NCBI RefSeq assembly: GCF_001613205.1
Contig: NZ_BDBX01000047.1
Coordinates: 1-45,342, forward strand
Direction: 5' to 3'
Origin: Nocardia sienata NBRC 100364
GTDB taxonomy: Bacteria; Actinomycetota; Actinomycetes; Mycobacteriales; Mycobacteriaceae
DNA length: 45,342 nucleotides
Shown here: positions 17,453 through 25,697 of the stretch, in pieces
How the letters are laid out: every line of letters begins with the position of its first letter
Position numbering within the stretch: the stretch's first letter is position 1
Made by a program: the position numbers and the translations under genes
The notes under the pieces: model-generated
Seen by the model: the letters and a program-made list of their open reading frames with translations, nothing else
Databases searched by the model: none
Told to the model about the DNA's origin: nothing

Positions 17453-18285
17453 AGCGGCAGGCTTTCGGTCGCGGTGGAGCGGCCGAGGTCGAGGGTTTCG
17501 ACACTCAGCTCGCCGGGTCGGGCATAGACGAGACTCCGATCCGGCAGCTGCTGCCACCGGGTGTCGTCGTCGTAGGGTTCGGAGGACAGCACGGCGAATT
17601 CTTCGCCGATCAGCGCGTACAGCGAGTGATAACAGGTCGTGGCCCATAGCGCCGTACCGTTGCTCAGCAACAGGTTCACCCGGGCGCCCGGCGCGTGGTG
17701 CAGCACCCCGGTGACCAGCAGTCGCAGTGCCGTGGCGGGAGTTTCGGCCAGCCCCGCCGGGGGTTCGGGATCGAGCAATCGGCGCAGCAGTACCCACAGC
17801 GCGGCGGAATCGGTCAGCGCTTCGGCTTCGAGAAGGTGACTCGTCTCGTAGCGGCGGGTCATTCCGGCACGGGTGGCGGCCACATCGAGATCGGACAGGA
17901 CCGCGGTGAGCACCGAACGCCACCCCGGCACCACCCCGTTGTGGCTGAACGCCCAGTTCTTCCAGAGGAACGGCGCACACGCCGCCCGCTCCACCGGCAT
18001 ACCGACGGTGGCCGAGCGGACCGAACCGAGGACCGCGTGCGAGGTCAACTGTGGCAGGACCTCGTCCACCGCGGGATCGGTCCAGATCGGATCGGCGTTG
18101 CGGTAGCGGGTCACCGATGCCGCGCCCGCACTCCACCACGCGACCCCGAAACCGTCGGCGTTGATCGTGCCGCCCCCGCGCATCTCACGGGGCGCCCACG
18201 CCTGAGTGCGTAGCGAATGCGTGCCGCGGGTCAGCACTTCGCCCACCGGCACGGGCGTACCCACATAGCCGATATGCCGGCACAT
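17449..18285 (-). CDS. egtC: Gamma-glutamyl-hercynylcysteine sulfoxide hydrolase EgtC
   Basis: Class II (Ntn) glutamine amidotransferase-fold hydrolase that removes the gamma-glutamyl group from the EgtB product. The catalytic Cys2 is exposed after Met removal (MCRHIGYVG). INADGFGVAWW near 41, ACAPFLWKNWAFSHNGVV near 94 and ALWVLLRRLLDPE follow. 278 residues. The start overlaps the egtB stop by one base (TGATG) and the end overlaps egtD by four, indicating a coupled polycistronic message. Confidence 0.93.
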   Translation of the reverse strand: MCRHIGYVGTPVPVGEVLTRGTHSLRTQAWAPREMRGGGTINADGFGVAWWSAGAASVTRYRNADPIWTDPAVDEVLPQLTSHAVLGSVRSATVGMPVERAACAPFLWKNWAFSHNGVVPGWRSVLTAVLSDLDVAATRAGMTRRYETSHLLEAEALTDSAALWVLLRRLLDPEPPAGLAETPATALRLLVTGVLHHAPGARVNLLLSNGTALWATTCYHSLYALIGEEFAVLSSEPYDDDTRWQQLPDRSLVYARPGELSVETLDLGRSTATESLPL

Positions 18286-19625
18286 CAGGCCTCTTCCGGG
18301 CCCACGGTACGGGCCAGCCGGAAACCGGAGAAGATCTGGCGGCGGATCGGGTGATCCCAGTTGCGGAAGGTGCCGCGGCAGGCGACCGGATCGGTACCGA
18401 ATGAGCCGCCGCGCAGCACCCGGTAGTCGCCGCCGAAGAACACCTCCGAATACTCCCGGTACGGGAAGGCGCGGAAACCGGGGTAGGGATGGAAGCCCGA
18501 GGAGGTCCACTCCCAGACATCGCCGATCAGCTGGTGTACTCCGGCGGGGGAGGCGCCCGCGGGATAGGCGCCGATATCGGCCGGCTCCAGATGCCGCTGG
18601 CCGAGATTGGCGTGGGCCGATCCCGGCTCGGCATCGCCCCACGGGTAGGAGCGGGTGCGTCCGGTATCGGGGTCGTAGCGGGCGGCCTTCTCCCACTCCG
18701 CCTCGGTGGGCAGCCGTTTACCGGCCCAGTTCGCATAGGCCTCGGCCTCGAACCAGCACACATGGACCACCGGCTGTTCCGGGCGCAGCGGCCGCAGGAC
18801 ACCGAAAACTCGTCGCCACCACCGGCCGTCGGTATCGCGTTCCCAGAACTGCGGCGCCGTGAGCCCGGCCTCGTGCCGATGCGCCCAGCCGCGTTCCGAC
18901 CACAGCTCCCGCCGCTCGTAACCGCCGTCGGCGACGAACGCGAGATACTGCGCGTTGCCGACCGGCGCCGCGTCGATCGCGAATGCGGGAACGTGCACCG
19001 GATGCGCCGGCCGTTCGTTGTCCAGCGCCCATGGGTCGGTGGAGGTGCCCATCACGAACTCACCGGCCGGGATCACCACCTCGCCGCGCACCACCGTGCG
19101 CGCGGCGGGTGGGGCGGGAGCGGTCAGCGCCGGTGCGCCGGTGCGCAGCTGGTGTGTGGCGAGCATGGTCTCGTCGTGCTGCTGTTCGTGCTGGGCGATC
19201 ATCCCGAACGCGAAACCGCCCGCGATCAGCCGGTTGCCCTGGAGCGGACTGCGATCCAGCACCTCCCACACCTTGTCGCGTACCGTGCCGACATAGTCTC
19301 GGGCCTCGTCGGGACCCAGCAGCGGTAACTGCGGCCGGTTCGGTCGCGGGTGCTTGAACGCGTCGTAGAGTTCGTCGATATCGGGGCGTACCGGGTCACG
19401 GCCACCGACGTCACGGAGCAGCCACAACTCTTCCTGGCTTCCGATATGAGCCAGATCCCAGACCAGTGGGCTCATCAGCGGTGAATGCTGGGCGCGCAAT
19501 TCTGCTTCGTCCACGGAGTCGGTGAGCGCGGCGGTACGCTGCCTGGCCCGGATGAGGGTGGCCGCGATGTGCTCGCGCAGGCGCTCGGTCTCGATGAGGT
19601 CGGCGTTCGGCCGGGTGCGGGTCAC
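18285..19625 (-). CDS. egtB: Hercynine oxygenase / sulfoxide synthase EgtB
   Basis: Iron-dependent enzyme that joins gamma-glutamylcysteine to hercynine with O2. 446 residues. The DinB-like N-terminal half supplies the Fe ligands: His in WDLAHIGSQEELW (about 58) and the HEQQH pair near 147-151. The C-terminal half is an FGE-sulfatase domain with GEFVMGTSTDPWALDNERPA, VCWFEAEAYANWAGKRLPTE and YRVLRGGSFGT. GTG at 19625 overlaps the egtA stop by four bases (GTGA). The reading frame stays open far upstream, but that part is a shadow of egtA. Confidence 0.95.
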   Translation of the reverse strand: MTRTRPNADLIETERLREHIAATLIRARQRTAALTDSVDEAELRAQHSPLMSPLVWDLAHIGSQEELWLLRDVGGRDPVRPDIDELYDAFKHPRPNRPQLPLLGPDEARDYVGTVRDKVWEVLDRSPLQGNRLIAGGFAFGMIAQHEQQHDETMLATHQLRTGAPALTAPAPPAARTVVRGEVVIPAGEFVMGTSTDPWALDNERPAHPVHVPAFAIDAAPVGNAQYLAFVADGGYERRELWSERGWAHRHEAGLTAPQFWERDTDGRWWRRVFGVLRPLRPEQPVVHVCWFEAEAYANWAGKRLPTEAEWEKAARYDPDTGRTRSYPWGDAEPGSAHANLGQRHLEPADIGAYPAGASPAGVHQLIGDVWEWTSSGFHPYPGFRAFPYREYSEVFFGGDYRVLRGGSFGTDPVACRGTFRNWDHPIRRQIFSGFRLARTVGPEEA

Positions 19626-21007
19626 GATGCTGCTCCGCTCGTCGACGGGTGTTCGGTGGGATCGGTGGAACGCGCCGGTTCGCCCTGGCCGGTCTCGTCC
19701 TGTGGTGGCCGCCCGGCGGCGCAACGGCGGATCGCGGCATGTAGCCGGGGCTCCGGGCGGGCGCTGTGGGCGGCGGCGGCCTCCAGGACAGCGCCGGCCG
19801 CTGCCCGCAGCTCCGGCTCGGCGAGGCCGTACCGGGCGGCATCGTGCCAGCGTCCGGCGGTGGCACCCGCCGCGGCCGTCGCGTCCGCGACCGCGGCCGG
19901 GGTGGACAGCAGGGCGTCGACGACGGTGATCGGGACCGTCCAGCCGTCGCCGGGCTGCGCGTCGAGATAGCGGACCTCGAAGTATCCGGCGGGCCGGACC
20001 GGGGGGAACAGCGTGGTCAGGTGGTATCGCAGGTCGCCGATATCGGGGCGGCGGCCGATCACCTCGTCCAGCGCGCCGGACAACCAGTCGCCGAAGGTCA
20101 CCTCCGGTGGCGCTGCCCAGGCGACCCCTTCGGTCGGCTCGGGCCGGCGGACACACAGCAGCGGGGCGTCCAGCGCCCAGCGGGCATAGCCGGTGACCGG
20201 ATCGGGCCAGTCGGCGACCGGCGGGCAGGCGCGGGCCGGGTCCAGGTGCAGCCAGGTGCGCATGCGCTGAGAGGCCCATTCCCCGGTGGGTGCCCCGCGC
20301 AGCACCGGCGAGCACGCGAAAGCGGCGATGAGGGCGGGGCCGACGGCGTGCAGGGCGGTCCAACGGGCGGTGAGGTCGGCGTGGTCGGCGCCGATATCGA
20401 CACTGACCTGGGCTGCTGCCGTATTGCTCATCATCAGGCGCCCGTAAGGGCCGATACGGGTGAAGTAGTGCTCCATCGCCCGGTACCGCGGCAGCCCCAG
20501 CTGACATCGGGGGGTGCGGGCCGGATCGGCGGCGGCGGCGACCATCCGGATGGACCGGGTGCCGAGGAGTTCGCGCAGCCGCTGTTCGTCGGCGCGGAGC
20601 CGGGCACACAGGTCGGCGGCGTCGGTGACGGCGATGCTGGAGAGTTCGATCTGCCCGCCGGGTTCGACGGTGACCCGGCTGCCGCCGGGTAACGGGCGGG
20701 CGGGGGAATCGGGCGCGATGGCGCGTGGTGCGTAGGGGCCCAGGGCCTGGGCGAGCAGTTCGGTCGAGGGCCGGGGCCCGGTCAACAGGTGGTGGGTCTC
20801 GTCCGGGGCCGGCCGTCGTGCGCCGCGGCGTGCCGTACGACCGGTACGGCAGACGGTGAACCATTCGAGTTCGGCGCCGATGAGGCCGGGTGGGCCCAGT
20901 TTGAAACAGACGCCCCCGACAAAGGCTTCGGCCGCCGCGCGGCTGGACAGGGCAGGGTGTGCTCGTAGGTCGCTGGTCGATTCCGGGTGTTCGAGCGTGA
21001 CCGCCAT
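19622..21007 (-). CDS. egtA: Glutamate-cysteine ligase EgtA
   Basis: Makes gamma-glutamylcysteine, the sulphur donor for EgtB. 461 residues of the actinobacterial GCS2-like type: ELEWFTVC near 44, GGSRVTVEPGGQIELSS near 106, and QVSVDIGADHADLTARW near 190. ATG at 21007 has GGAGG eight bases upstream. First gene of egtABCD, reading left. It is divergent from egtE across 205 bases that also hold the egtE promoter. The C-terminal 40 residues are Pro/Thr-rich and probably disordered. Confidence 0.93.
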   Translation of the reverse strand: MAVTLEHPESTSDLRAHPALSSRAAAEAFVGGVCFKLGPPGLIGAELEWFTVCRTGRTARRGARRPAPDETHHLLTGPRPSTELLAQALGPYAPRAIAPDSPARPLPGGSRVTVEPGGQIELSSIAVTDAADLCARLRADEQRLRELLGTRSIRMVAAAADPARTPRCQLGLPRYRAMEHYFTRIGPYGRLMMSNTAAAQVSVDIGADHADLTARWTALHAVGPALIAAFACSPVLRGAPTGEWASQRMRTWLHLDPARACPPVADWPDPVTGYARWALDAPLLCVRRPEPTEGVAWAAPPEVTFGDWLSGALDEVIGRRPDIGDLRYHLTTLFPPVRPAGYFEVRYLDAQPGDGWTVPITVVDALLSTPAAVADATAAAGATAGRWHDAARYGLAEPELRAAAGAVLEAAAAHSARPEPRLHAAIRRCAAGRPPQDETGQGEPARSTDPTEHPSTSGAAS

Positions 21008-21199
21008 ACCAACCTCCGTGCGGCTTCTCGCTGGTTCGTATCTCGTGTTCGGTGCGGGTAGTGCCCGAGTATGTGTTCAATTGTCGGTTCGTCTTCGATC
21101 GACGGCGGGGCCCCGGCCGGGCCGGCGGGCCTCGCGTGGAATCCAGAGTAGCGACGGGGGCGGACACGTTTGCGCCGCGAACGGGTCACGGATCCGGCA

Positions 21200-21205
21200 T
21201 AGTCT
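21200..21205 (+). promoter_or_regulatory. Putative leaderless promoter -10 of egtE
   Basis: TAGTCT (TAnnnT) ends seven bases before ATG 21213. No ribosome-binding sequence fits between them. Confidence 0.45.
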
Positions 21206-21212
21206 CGGATGC

Positions 21213-22385
21213 ATGGTCGATGAGCAGCGAGTACGCGATGATACGCCCGGGGTCGGGGCCGGGGCCGTTTTCCTGGACAGCGCGGGATCCTCGCTCCCGC
21301 CACGGGTGGTCACCGAGACGGTGATCGCCCATCTGCGGCGGGAAGCCGAGATCGGCGGATACCGGGCCGCGAACGAACGGCTCGACGAGCTGGCCGGGGT
21401 CAAGGACGCCATAGCGACCCTGCTGAACACCACCCCCGACACCATCGCCCTCAGCGACAGCGCCACCCGCGCATGGTCGGACTTCTTCTACGCCGTTCCG
21501 CTACATCCGGGCGACCGGATCCTGCTCTCCGGGGCCGACTACGCGAGCAACGCCATCGCCGCCTTGCAACGCGCGCGTGCCACCGGCGCCCGGGTGGAAC
21601 AGATCCCCAGCGACGACGTGGGCCGGATCGATCTCGACGCTTTGGCCGCGATGATGGACGAACGGGTGCGGCTGGTCTCGCTGCTGCACGTGCCCACCAA
21701 CGGCGGACTCGTGAACCCGGTGGCCGCCGCGGCGCGGATCGCGCGCGAGGCCGGCGCGTTGGTCCTGCTCGACGCCTGCCAGTCCGCCGGTCAGCTCCCG
21801 CTGGATGTCGCCGAACTGGGAGTGGACGCGCTGTCGGCCACCGGCCGCAAATGGTTGCGCGGGCCCCGCGGCACCGGGTTCCTCTACCTGCGGCCCGAGC
21901 TGGCGGCCGCGATGGAACCGGGCCGGCTCGATCTGCACAGCGCCCAGTGGACCGGTCCGCAGGAGTACCGGATGGCCGCGGACGCGTCGCGCTTCGAGTT
22001 CTGGGAACACGATGTCGCGGCCCGGCTCGGACTCGGCGCGGCGGTGCGCTACCTGCTCGAGCTCGGCCCTGAGGAGGTGTACGCGGCGATCGCCGAACGT
22101 GCCGAATATCTGCGGGGCGCGCTCGGCGATCTGCCCGGGGTGACGGTCCGCGATCTGGGAGTGGAGCACAGCGGCATCGTCTCGTTCACGGTGGCCGGTA
22201 CGGCGCCGGTGGAGGTCCGGGACCGGCTACTGGGCAAGGACATCACAGTGACGGTCAGCCACCGCGGGTCCACACTGCTCGATATGTCCGCACGAGGGCT
22301 GGATTCGGTGGTCCGGGCATCCCCGCACTGTTTCGTCGGCTACGACGAACTCGACCGGTTCATCGGTGCCGTCTCAGCGCTGTAG
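21213..22385 (+). CDS. egtE: Ergothioneine C-S lyase EgtE (class V aminotransferase fold)
   Basis: PLP enzyme that cleaves hercynylcysteine sulfoxide to ergothioneine. 390 residues. Signatures: FLDSAGSSLPP near residue 18, DSATRAWSDFFYAV near 85, LLDACQSAGQLPLDV near 187 and the PLP-lysine region SATGRKWLRGPRGTGFLYLR near 210. Identification as EgtE rests on its position at the egtABCD locus; general class V desulfurases share the motifs. It is divergent from egtABCD, unlike the co-directional M. smegmatis cluster. Its 3' end overlaps the convergent gene at 22374 by 12 bases. Confidence 0.82.
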   Translation: MVDEQRVRDDTPGVGAGAVFLDSAGSSLPPRVVTETVIAHLRREAEIGGYRAANERLDELAGVKDAIATLLNTTPDTIALSDSATRAWSDFFYAVPLHPGDRILLSGADYASNAIAALQRARATGARVEQIPSDDVGRIDLDALAAMMDERVRLVSLLHVPTNGGLVNPVAAAARIAREAGALVLLDACQSAGQLPLDVAELGVDALSATGRKWLRGPRGTGFLYLRPELAAAMEPGRLDLHSAQWTGPQEYRMAADASRFEFWEHDVAARLGLGAAVRYLLELGPEEVYAAIAERAEYLRGALGDLPGVTVRDLGVEHSGIVSFTVAGTAPVEVRDRLLGKDITVTVSHRGSTLLDMSARGLDSVVRASPHCFVGYDELDRFIGAVSAL

Positions 22386-22763
22386 CGGATCTCGGCCGAG
22401 CAATGAGCGCAGCCGGGCGAGGACGCCCGGGGTCTCGGGTAGCACAGCGGTGTCCACGATCACCGGTGTGATGGTGCGCAGGATGCGCAGTTGTCTGCCG
22501 GGTAGGTGCGTCGTCGCCGCGACGATCACCGCGTCGGCTCCGGTCCGGTCCAGTGTGGCGCGCAGTGTCGTGAGATGGTCCGGGCCGGGGTCGGCCGGAA
22601 GCTCGACCACCCATCGGAGCCGGTAGCCGTGGGCGATGGCGGCCAACCGCAGCCGCGCGGTCGCGAATCCGTGATGCCCGCACAAATCGGTGCGCAGGTA
22701 ACCGATAGCGGTCGGCTGCCCGCCCGGTGCGGGCCGGGAAACGCCGGGTTCGTGATCGGTCAC
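22374..22763 (-). CDS. Small resolvase-N-domain-like protein B
   Basis: A 129-residue protein of unknown function. After a 17-residue head it reads AIGYLRTDLCG, then LRLAAIAHGYRLRWVVELPA and TLDRTGADAVIVAATTHL. This order (strand with Y-x-R, A-x-x-x-G-Y helix/strand, then G-A-D-A-V-I-V) recalls the N-terminal domain of serine recombinases, but the catalytic Ser position is Asp and there is no DNA-binding tail. GTG at 22763 overlaps the upstream gene's stop by four bases (GTGA), so the two are coupled. Similarity to protein A suggests an old duplication. Confidence 0.5.
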   Translation of the reverse strand: MTDHEPGVSRPAPGGQPTAIGYLRTDLCGHHGFATARLRLAAIAHGYRLRWVVELPADPGPDHLTTLRATLDRTGADAVIVAATTHLPGRQLRILRTITPVIVDTAVLPETPGVLARLRSLLGRDPLQR

Positions 22764-23089
22764 CGGTAGCCCTCTGGGGTCGCGGGTATCCACCGATCCA
22801 CATCGCCATGGCGGTACCACCCGTACGGGTGGACGACCATCAGCCCGCACCGCTCGAGCACCACCGGCGCGCGGAAGCCGATATGTTCCACGGTCGGTGT
22901 CACAATCGCGTCGCCACCGAGCAATTCCGATTTCCGTAATGTCCACGGCAGTACACCCGCTGCGGATTCCACCACTACCCGGGCGATGGCGAATCCGTGT
23001 GCGCGGGCGATATCACGACATTCGGCTTCGAAATGGTGTTGCGTTGTGCCGCAAAGGCTTTTGCTGAGGTATACGATCGCGAGGGGCAT
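22760..23089 (-). CDS. Small resolvase-N-domain-like protein A with structured leader
   Basis: 109 residues, unknown function. It begins MPLAIVYLSKSLCGTTQHHF, followed by ECRDIARAHGFAIARVVVES and GDAIVTPTVEHIGF. The layout matches the N-terminal domain of serine recombinases (Y-x-R-x-S loop, A-x-x-x-G-F helix), but the Arg of the loop is Ser here while a Ser occupies the nucleophile position; protein B shows the reverse. ATG at 23089 follows AAGGAAAGGCGGAG, which is embedded in a hairpin of a conserved leader. A dead copy of this leader and start lies at 35239-35366. Confidence 0.5.
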   Translation of the reverse strand: MPLAIVYLSKSLCGTTQHHFEAECRDIARAHGFAIARVVVESAAGVLPWTLRKSELLGGDAIVTPTVEHIGFRAPVVLERCGLMVVHPYGWYRHGDVDRWIPATPEGYR

Positions 23090-23166
23090 GGCTCCGCCTT
23101 TCCTTCAGAGGCGATGGGTGCAGCCCGGCGCAGGGTCCGATTGGGAGTAGCGGCCGCGATCGGACC
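23090..23166 (-). ncRNA. Structured 5' leader (two hairpins), copy 1
   Basis: On the minus strand the leader has hairpin 1 GGTCCGAT/ATCGGACC (23159-23166 with 23134-23141, 17-base loop) and hairpin 2 CGCCT/AGGCG (23095-23113), which contains the ribosome site just before ATG 23089. Both stems recur at 35296-35366 with identical spacing of the first stem although the loops differ, so the RNA or DNA structure seems conserved. It could be an attenuator, ligand-binding leader or protein-binding site. The remaining gap to the Scr1-like gene (to 23394) holds a hairpin and repeated GGAAC half-sites. Confidence 0.5.
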
Positions 23167-23304
23167 ACCGGTTCCACAACGCTCCAGGTAGTGAAGCCGG
23201 TGTCACCCAATGGATTTCGGGGGATTTCCTGCGCCGGGCGCGAAATCAGTAGACCGGAACAGCACGATATGTGGAACCGCCTCGGTGGAGATTCCTGCCC
23301 GCTC

Positions 23305-23326
23305 GGCCCGGCATCCGTGCCGGGCC
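23305..23326. terminator. Terminator-like hairpin GGCCCGGCA / TGCCGGGCC
   Basis: Nine-base perfect stem with a TCCG loop in the divergent gap between protein A and the Scr1-like gene. No T-run follows on either strand. It is flanked by CCGGAAC (23254), TGTGGAAC (23270), GTTCCGG (23341) and GTTCCACA (23356), which could be half-sites for the adjacent regulator. Confidence 0.4.
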
Positions 23327-23394
23327 ACTTCCGGCATTGTGTTCCGGGCCGGAGTGTTCCACAAAGCAATTCGATAATTAGGGAAGGTAAGGAA

Positions 23395-24282
23395 ATGGCG
23401 GGTGGATCCACACTCCCGAAACGAGCACTCGGCCGCGAGCTGCGCCGGTTGCGGGAACGCAGCGGCACCAACCAGGCTGCGGCGGCACGCGCGATCGAAG
23501 TGAGTCCCCAAACGATCGGCCGCATGGAAGACGGGCACGCGTCCCGGCCGACGACGTTGCAGATCAACGGTCTGTGTGACCGGTACGGCGCCTCGGATGC
23601 GGAACGCCGATTCCTGCTGGATCTGCTCCAGGATTCACGGACGGCGAAGCAGAGCGGGGGTGGGTGGTGGCGGGCCTACGCCGACCAGATACCCGCCGAT
23701 TTCAACCACTATCTCGCACTGGAGGAGTCCGCCACACGGGTGACTACATGGCAGGAGACTCTGCTTCCCGGGCTGATGCAGATCCCCGAATACCGGCGCG
23801 AGATGATCTGGACCGAAAGCCCACAACTGGCCCCCGTTGACGTCGAACGTCGCATAGCAGTGTCAGAGCAACGGTTGAAAAACCTGCGAAACAGTAAGTT
23901 CGAGTTGAACGCGCTCTTGTCCGAGGCGGTACTGCGTCATGGAGTGGGCGGCTCGGCGGTGATGTCGCGCCAGCTCGAGCATCTCCTTGTGCTCAGCGAA
24001 GCGGCGAATATCAGTGTTCGGGTCGTACCCTTCCGTGCGCGCAGTCTGGTGGGCCTTCTCGTGCGTTCGTTCGTGTTCCTCGAATTCGAAGCGCTGCCCA
24101 ACACTCGGCTGATGGACCCACCGGTCGTCTACGTGGAAGGCTTCACCGGCAGCCTCTACCTCGAACGGCGGGAGGAGGTTGTGCAGTATCGGGCCGCCGC
24201 CGAGGCGATCGAGCGTGTAGCTTTGAGCGAGCAGGAGACCAGAGCGTTGATCGCGAAGGTTGCGGAGGAGTTCGAGACGTGA
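23395..24282 (+). CDS. Scr1-family XRE regulator (HTH plus DUF5753)
   Basis: 295-residue DNA-binding regulator. The N-terminal HTH (about residues 10-65) contains LGRELRRLRERSGTNQAAAA and SPQTIGRMEDGHASRP. A helical DUF5753 domain follows, with ESATRVTTWQETLLPGLMQI and NISVRVVPF. ATG at 23395 has GGGAAGGTAAGG upstream; the open frame to 23191 is not supported. Its stop overlaps the DUF397 start (GTGA). Such pairs in Streptomyces regulate development and antibiotic genes and can behave like toxin-antitoxin pairs; here the target is unknown. Confidence 0.9.
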   Translation: MAGGSTLPKRALGRELRRLRERSGTNQAAAARAIEVSPQTIGRMEDGHASRPTTLQINGLCDRYGASDAERRFLLDLLQDSRTAKQSGGGWWRAYADQIPADFNHYLALEESATRVTTWQETLLPGLMQIPEYRREMIWTESPQLAPVDVERRIAVSEQRLKNLRNSKFELNALLSEAVLRHGVGGSAVMSRQLEHLLVLSEAANISVRVVPFRARSLVGLLVRSFVFLEFEALPNTRLMDPPVVYVEGFTGSLYLERREEVVQYRAAAEAIERVALSEQETRALIAKVAEEFET

Positions 24283-24485
24283 AAACTGACCTGAGCGACG
24301 CGCGTTGGTTCAAGAGCCGACACAGCGGTCCCTCTCGGGATTGCGTCGAAGTGGCCGGTCTGGGGTCTGGGACGGTTGGGGTCCGAGACAGTAAAAATCC
24401 GACTGGTCCTGTGCTCTTGTTCCCCCAATCCCAATGGCAGGAGTTCCTGAGCGCCGCCCGTACAGGAACGTTCGACCATTCGTGA
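24279..24485 (+). CDS. DUF397 protein
   Basis: 68-residue small acidic protein. It shows the DUF397 pattern: ARWFKSRHSGPSRDCVEVA, VGVRDSKNPTGPVLLF and a closing WQEFLSAARTGTFD. GTG at 24279 overlaps the regulator's stop, so translation is coupled. DUF397 proteins bind and modulate the partnering Scr1-type HTH protein in Streptomyces. A hairpin terminator follows the stop directly. Confidence 0.92.
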   Translation: MKTDLSDARWFKSRHSGPSRDCVEVAGLGSGTVGVRDSKNPTGPVLLFPQSQWQEFLSAARTGTFDHS

Positions 24486-24489
24486 ATTA

Positions 24490-24523
24490 GTTGTCCCAGC
24501 TGCCGGGCGGTTGCCCGGACAAC
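24490..24523 (+). terminator. Hairpin terminator after DUF397
   Basis: Inner stem CCGGGC/GCCCGG with loop GGTT, extended by GTTGT/ACAAC with an eight-base bulge on the 5' side. It starts five bases after the DUF397 stop. The remaining gap to 24728 carries the promoter of the lipoprotein gene. Confidence 0.6.
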
Positions 24524-24682
24524 GGTCGCGGGTTTACCGGTCGGCAGCACAACGAGCAATCGCAGTGCTCGATGCTTCGAGTGCTCGAACGGACGGCTCG
24601 TTCGGGTCCCTGTTCGAGGTGTGCCGAGAGCCAAGTCGCGGTCGCGAAATCTGCTGGAACCAAGCAGCCTGTATGTGCGTCC

Positions 24683-24688
24683 TATAGT
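24683..24688 (+). promoter_or_regulatory. Putative -10 of the ESX-module lipoprotein gene
   Basis: TATAGT fits TAnnnT, 40 bases before ATG 24729. AGGGGAGA just before the ATG is a good ribosome site. No clear -35 was seen. Confidence 0.45.
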
Positions 24689-24728
24689 GATGGACGGGTA
24701 ATCCGCCGCACCGACACAGGGGAGATCC

Positions 24729-25277
24729 ATGCGAACCGTCGACTTCGTCCGTGCCATGCTCGCTACGGCGGTCGCAGCTGTGCTGGCCACCGGGTGTACC
24801 TCGGGCACCGAAGGGGCCGCGACCGGGACTACGCCCACTATGACCGAGCGCATCGAGGTCTTTAATCCCTGCACCGAGCTGTCGGATCAAGTCTTGGGTG
24901 AGGTCGGGCTGAATCCGGCGACTGAACGGGTCGTAACCGATGCGCCGAGTGGACCAACAAGTTGGCGCGTATGTGCTTGGGAGACGCCCGACAATCTGGT
25001 CCGAGTAACCCTTCTATCAACCTCGCACACACTGGACGAAGCCCGCGCCAATGAGGACCTCGTCCAAAAGGTTGATACCACTGTTGGTCCCCGGGAGGCA
25101 CTTCGCGCCTACGACCGCGCCGAGACCAACGGCAGGTCCTGCTACACGTCCATGGAGGCGCACCAGGGGATGTTCGAGATCAAAGCGTCGTGGTTCACGA
25201 AGGCCGGCTGGACCCGTGATATCTGCGAGATATCCGGTGAGTACGCTGCCGCGCTCGAGCCTCACCTCCCCCGGTAA
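24729..25277 (+). CDS. DUF3558 lipoprotein
   Basis: 182-residue secreted lipoprotein: signal peptide with lipobox LATGC (Cys23), then a Thr-rich linker, then the DUF3558 core with FNPCTELSDQVLGEVGLNP, SWRVCAWETP and NGRSCYTSMEAHQG. Conserved Cys pairs suggest disulphides outside the membrane. It opens a co-directional set with the ESX-like genes and EspG; such lipoproteins often accompany orphan ESX loci in Nocardia. A direct role in secretion is not shown. GC content here is lower than in the flanks. Confidence 0.85.
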   Translation: MRTVDFVRAMLATAVAAVLATGCTSGTEGAATGTTPTMTERIEVFNPCTELSDQVLGEVGLNPATERVVTDAPSGPTSWRVCAWETPDNLVRVTLLSTSHTLDEARANEDLVQKVDTTVGPREALRAYDRAETNGRSCYTSMEAHQGMFEIKASWFTKAGWTRDICEISGEYAAALEPHLPR

Positions 25278-25313
25278 CCGCGCTCCGGACGGATCAGGAA
25301 GAGGCCCTTCGAT

Positions 25314-25697
25314 ATGACCGAACAACAAACGCACTGGCAGAATCTCAAGCAGCAAGCCATCGACGGCGAGCTGCAGATGGATTACGATGCAGGTTCAGCC
25401 TTGCGCAATGAATCGGAAGCCCTACTGACACAACTTCAGCGATTCCGCGATGACGCGACCAGCCTCAGCCATCTCGCCGGATACGGCGGCTTGCCTTCTG
25501 CGCTCGACATCAAGAAGAAATTCGAGTTAAAAGCAGCGGGCGGGGAGAACGGTGACTCTGCGGTGACGCGACTCGACGAGATGATCGAAGTCGTAACCCT
25601 CATGCGCGACACCTACGCTGCGATGATCGGCGAACTCCAGGAGACCGATCAGCAGAACTCCTCCCAGACCGCCGCTGCCGGGGAAGGACTCCACTGA
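25314..25697 (+). CDS. Small helical protein of the ESX module
   Basis: 127 residues, almost wholly helical: MTEQQTHWQNLKQQAIDGEL, ESEALLTQLQRFRDDATSLS and LDEMIEVVTLMRDTYAAMIG, with a Gln/Ser-rich tail. There is no signal peptide and no plain W-x-G, but the length and helix-turn-helix layout resemble WXG100/PE partners. The stop overlaps the next gene's ATG by one base (TGATG), so equal synthesis of two partners is likely. Assignment as an ESX substrate or partner is by context. Confidence 0.6.
   Translation: MTEQQTHWQNLKQQAIDGELQMDYDAGSALRNESEALLTQLQRFRDDATSLSHLAGYGGLPSALDIKKKFELKAAGGENGDSAVTRLDEMIEVVTLMRDTYAAMIGELQETDQQNSSQTAAAGEGLH

Noticed and set aside
18285..21167. One 960-codon open frame across egtB and egtA
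   Set aside because: Only its C-terminal 446 codons are EgtB. The upstream part is a frame shadow of egtA, which has its own start, motifs and stop; the GTG at 19625 with a 4-base overlap fits better.
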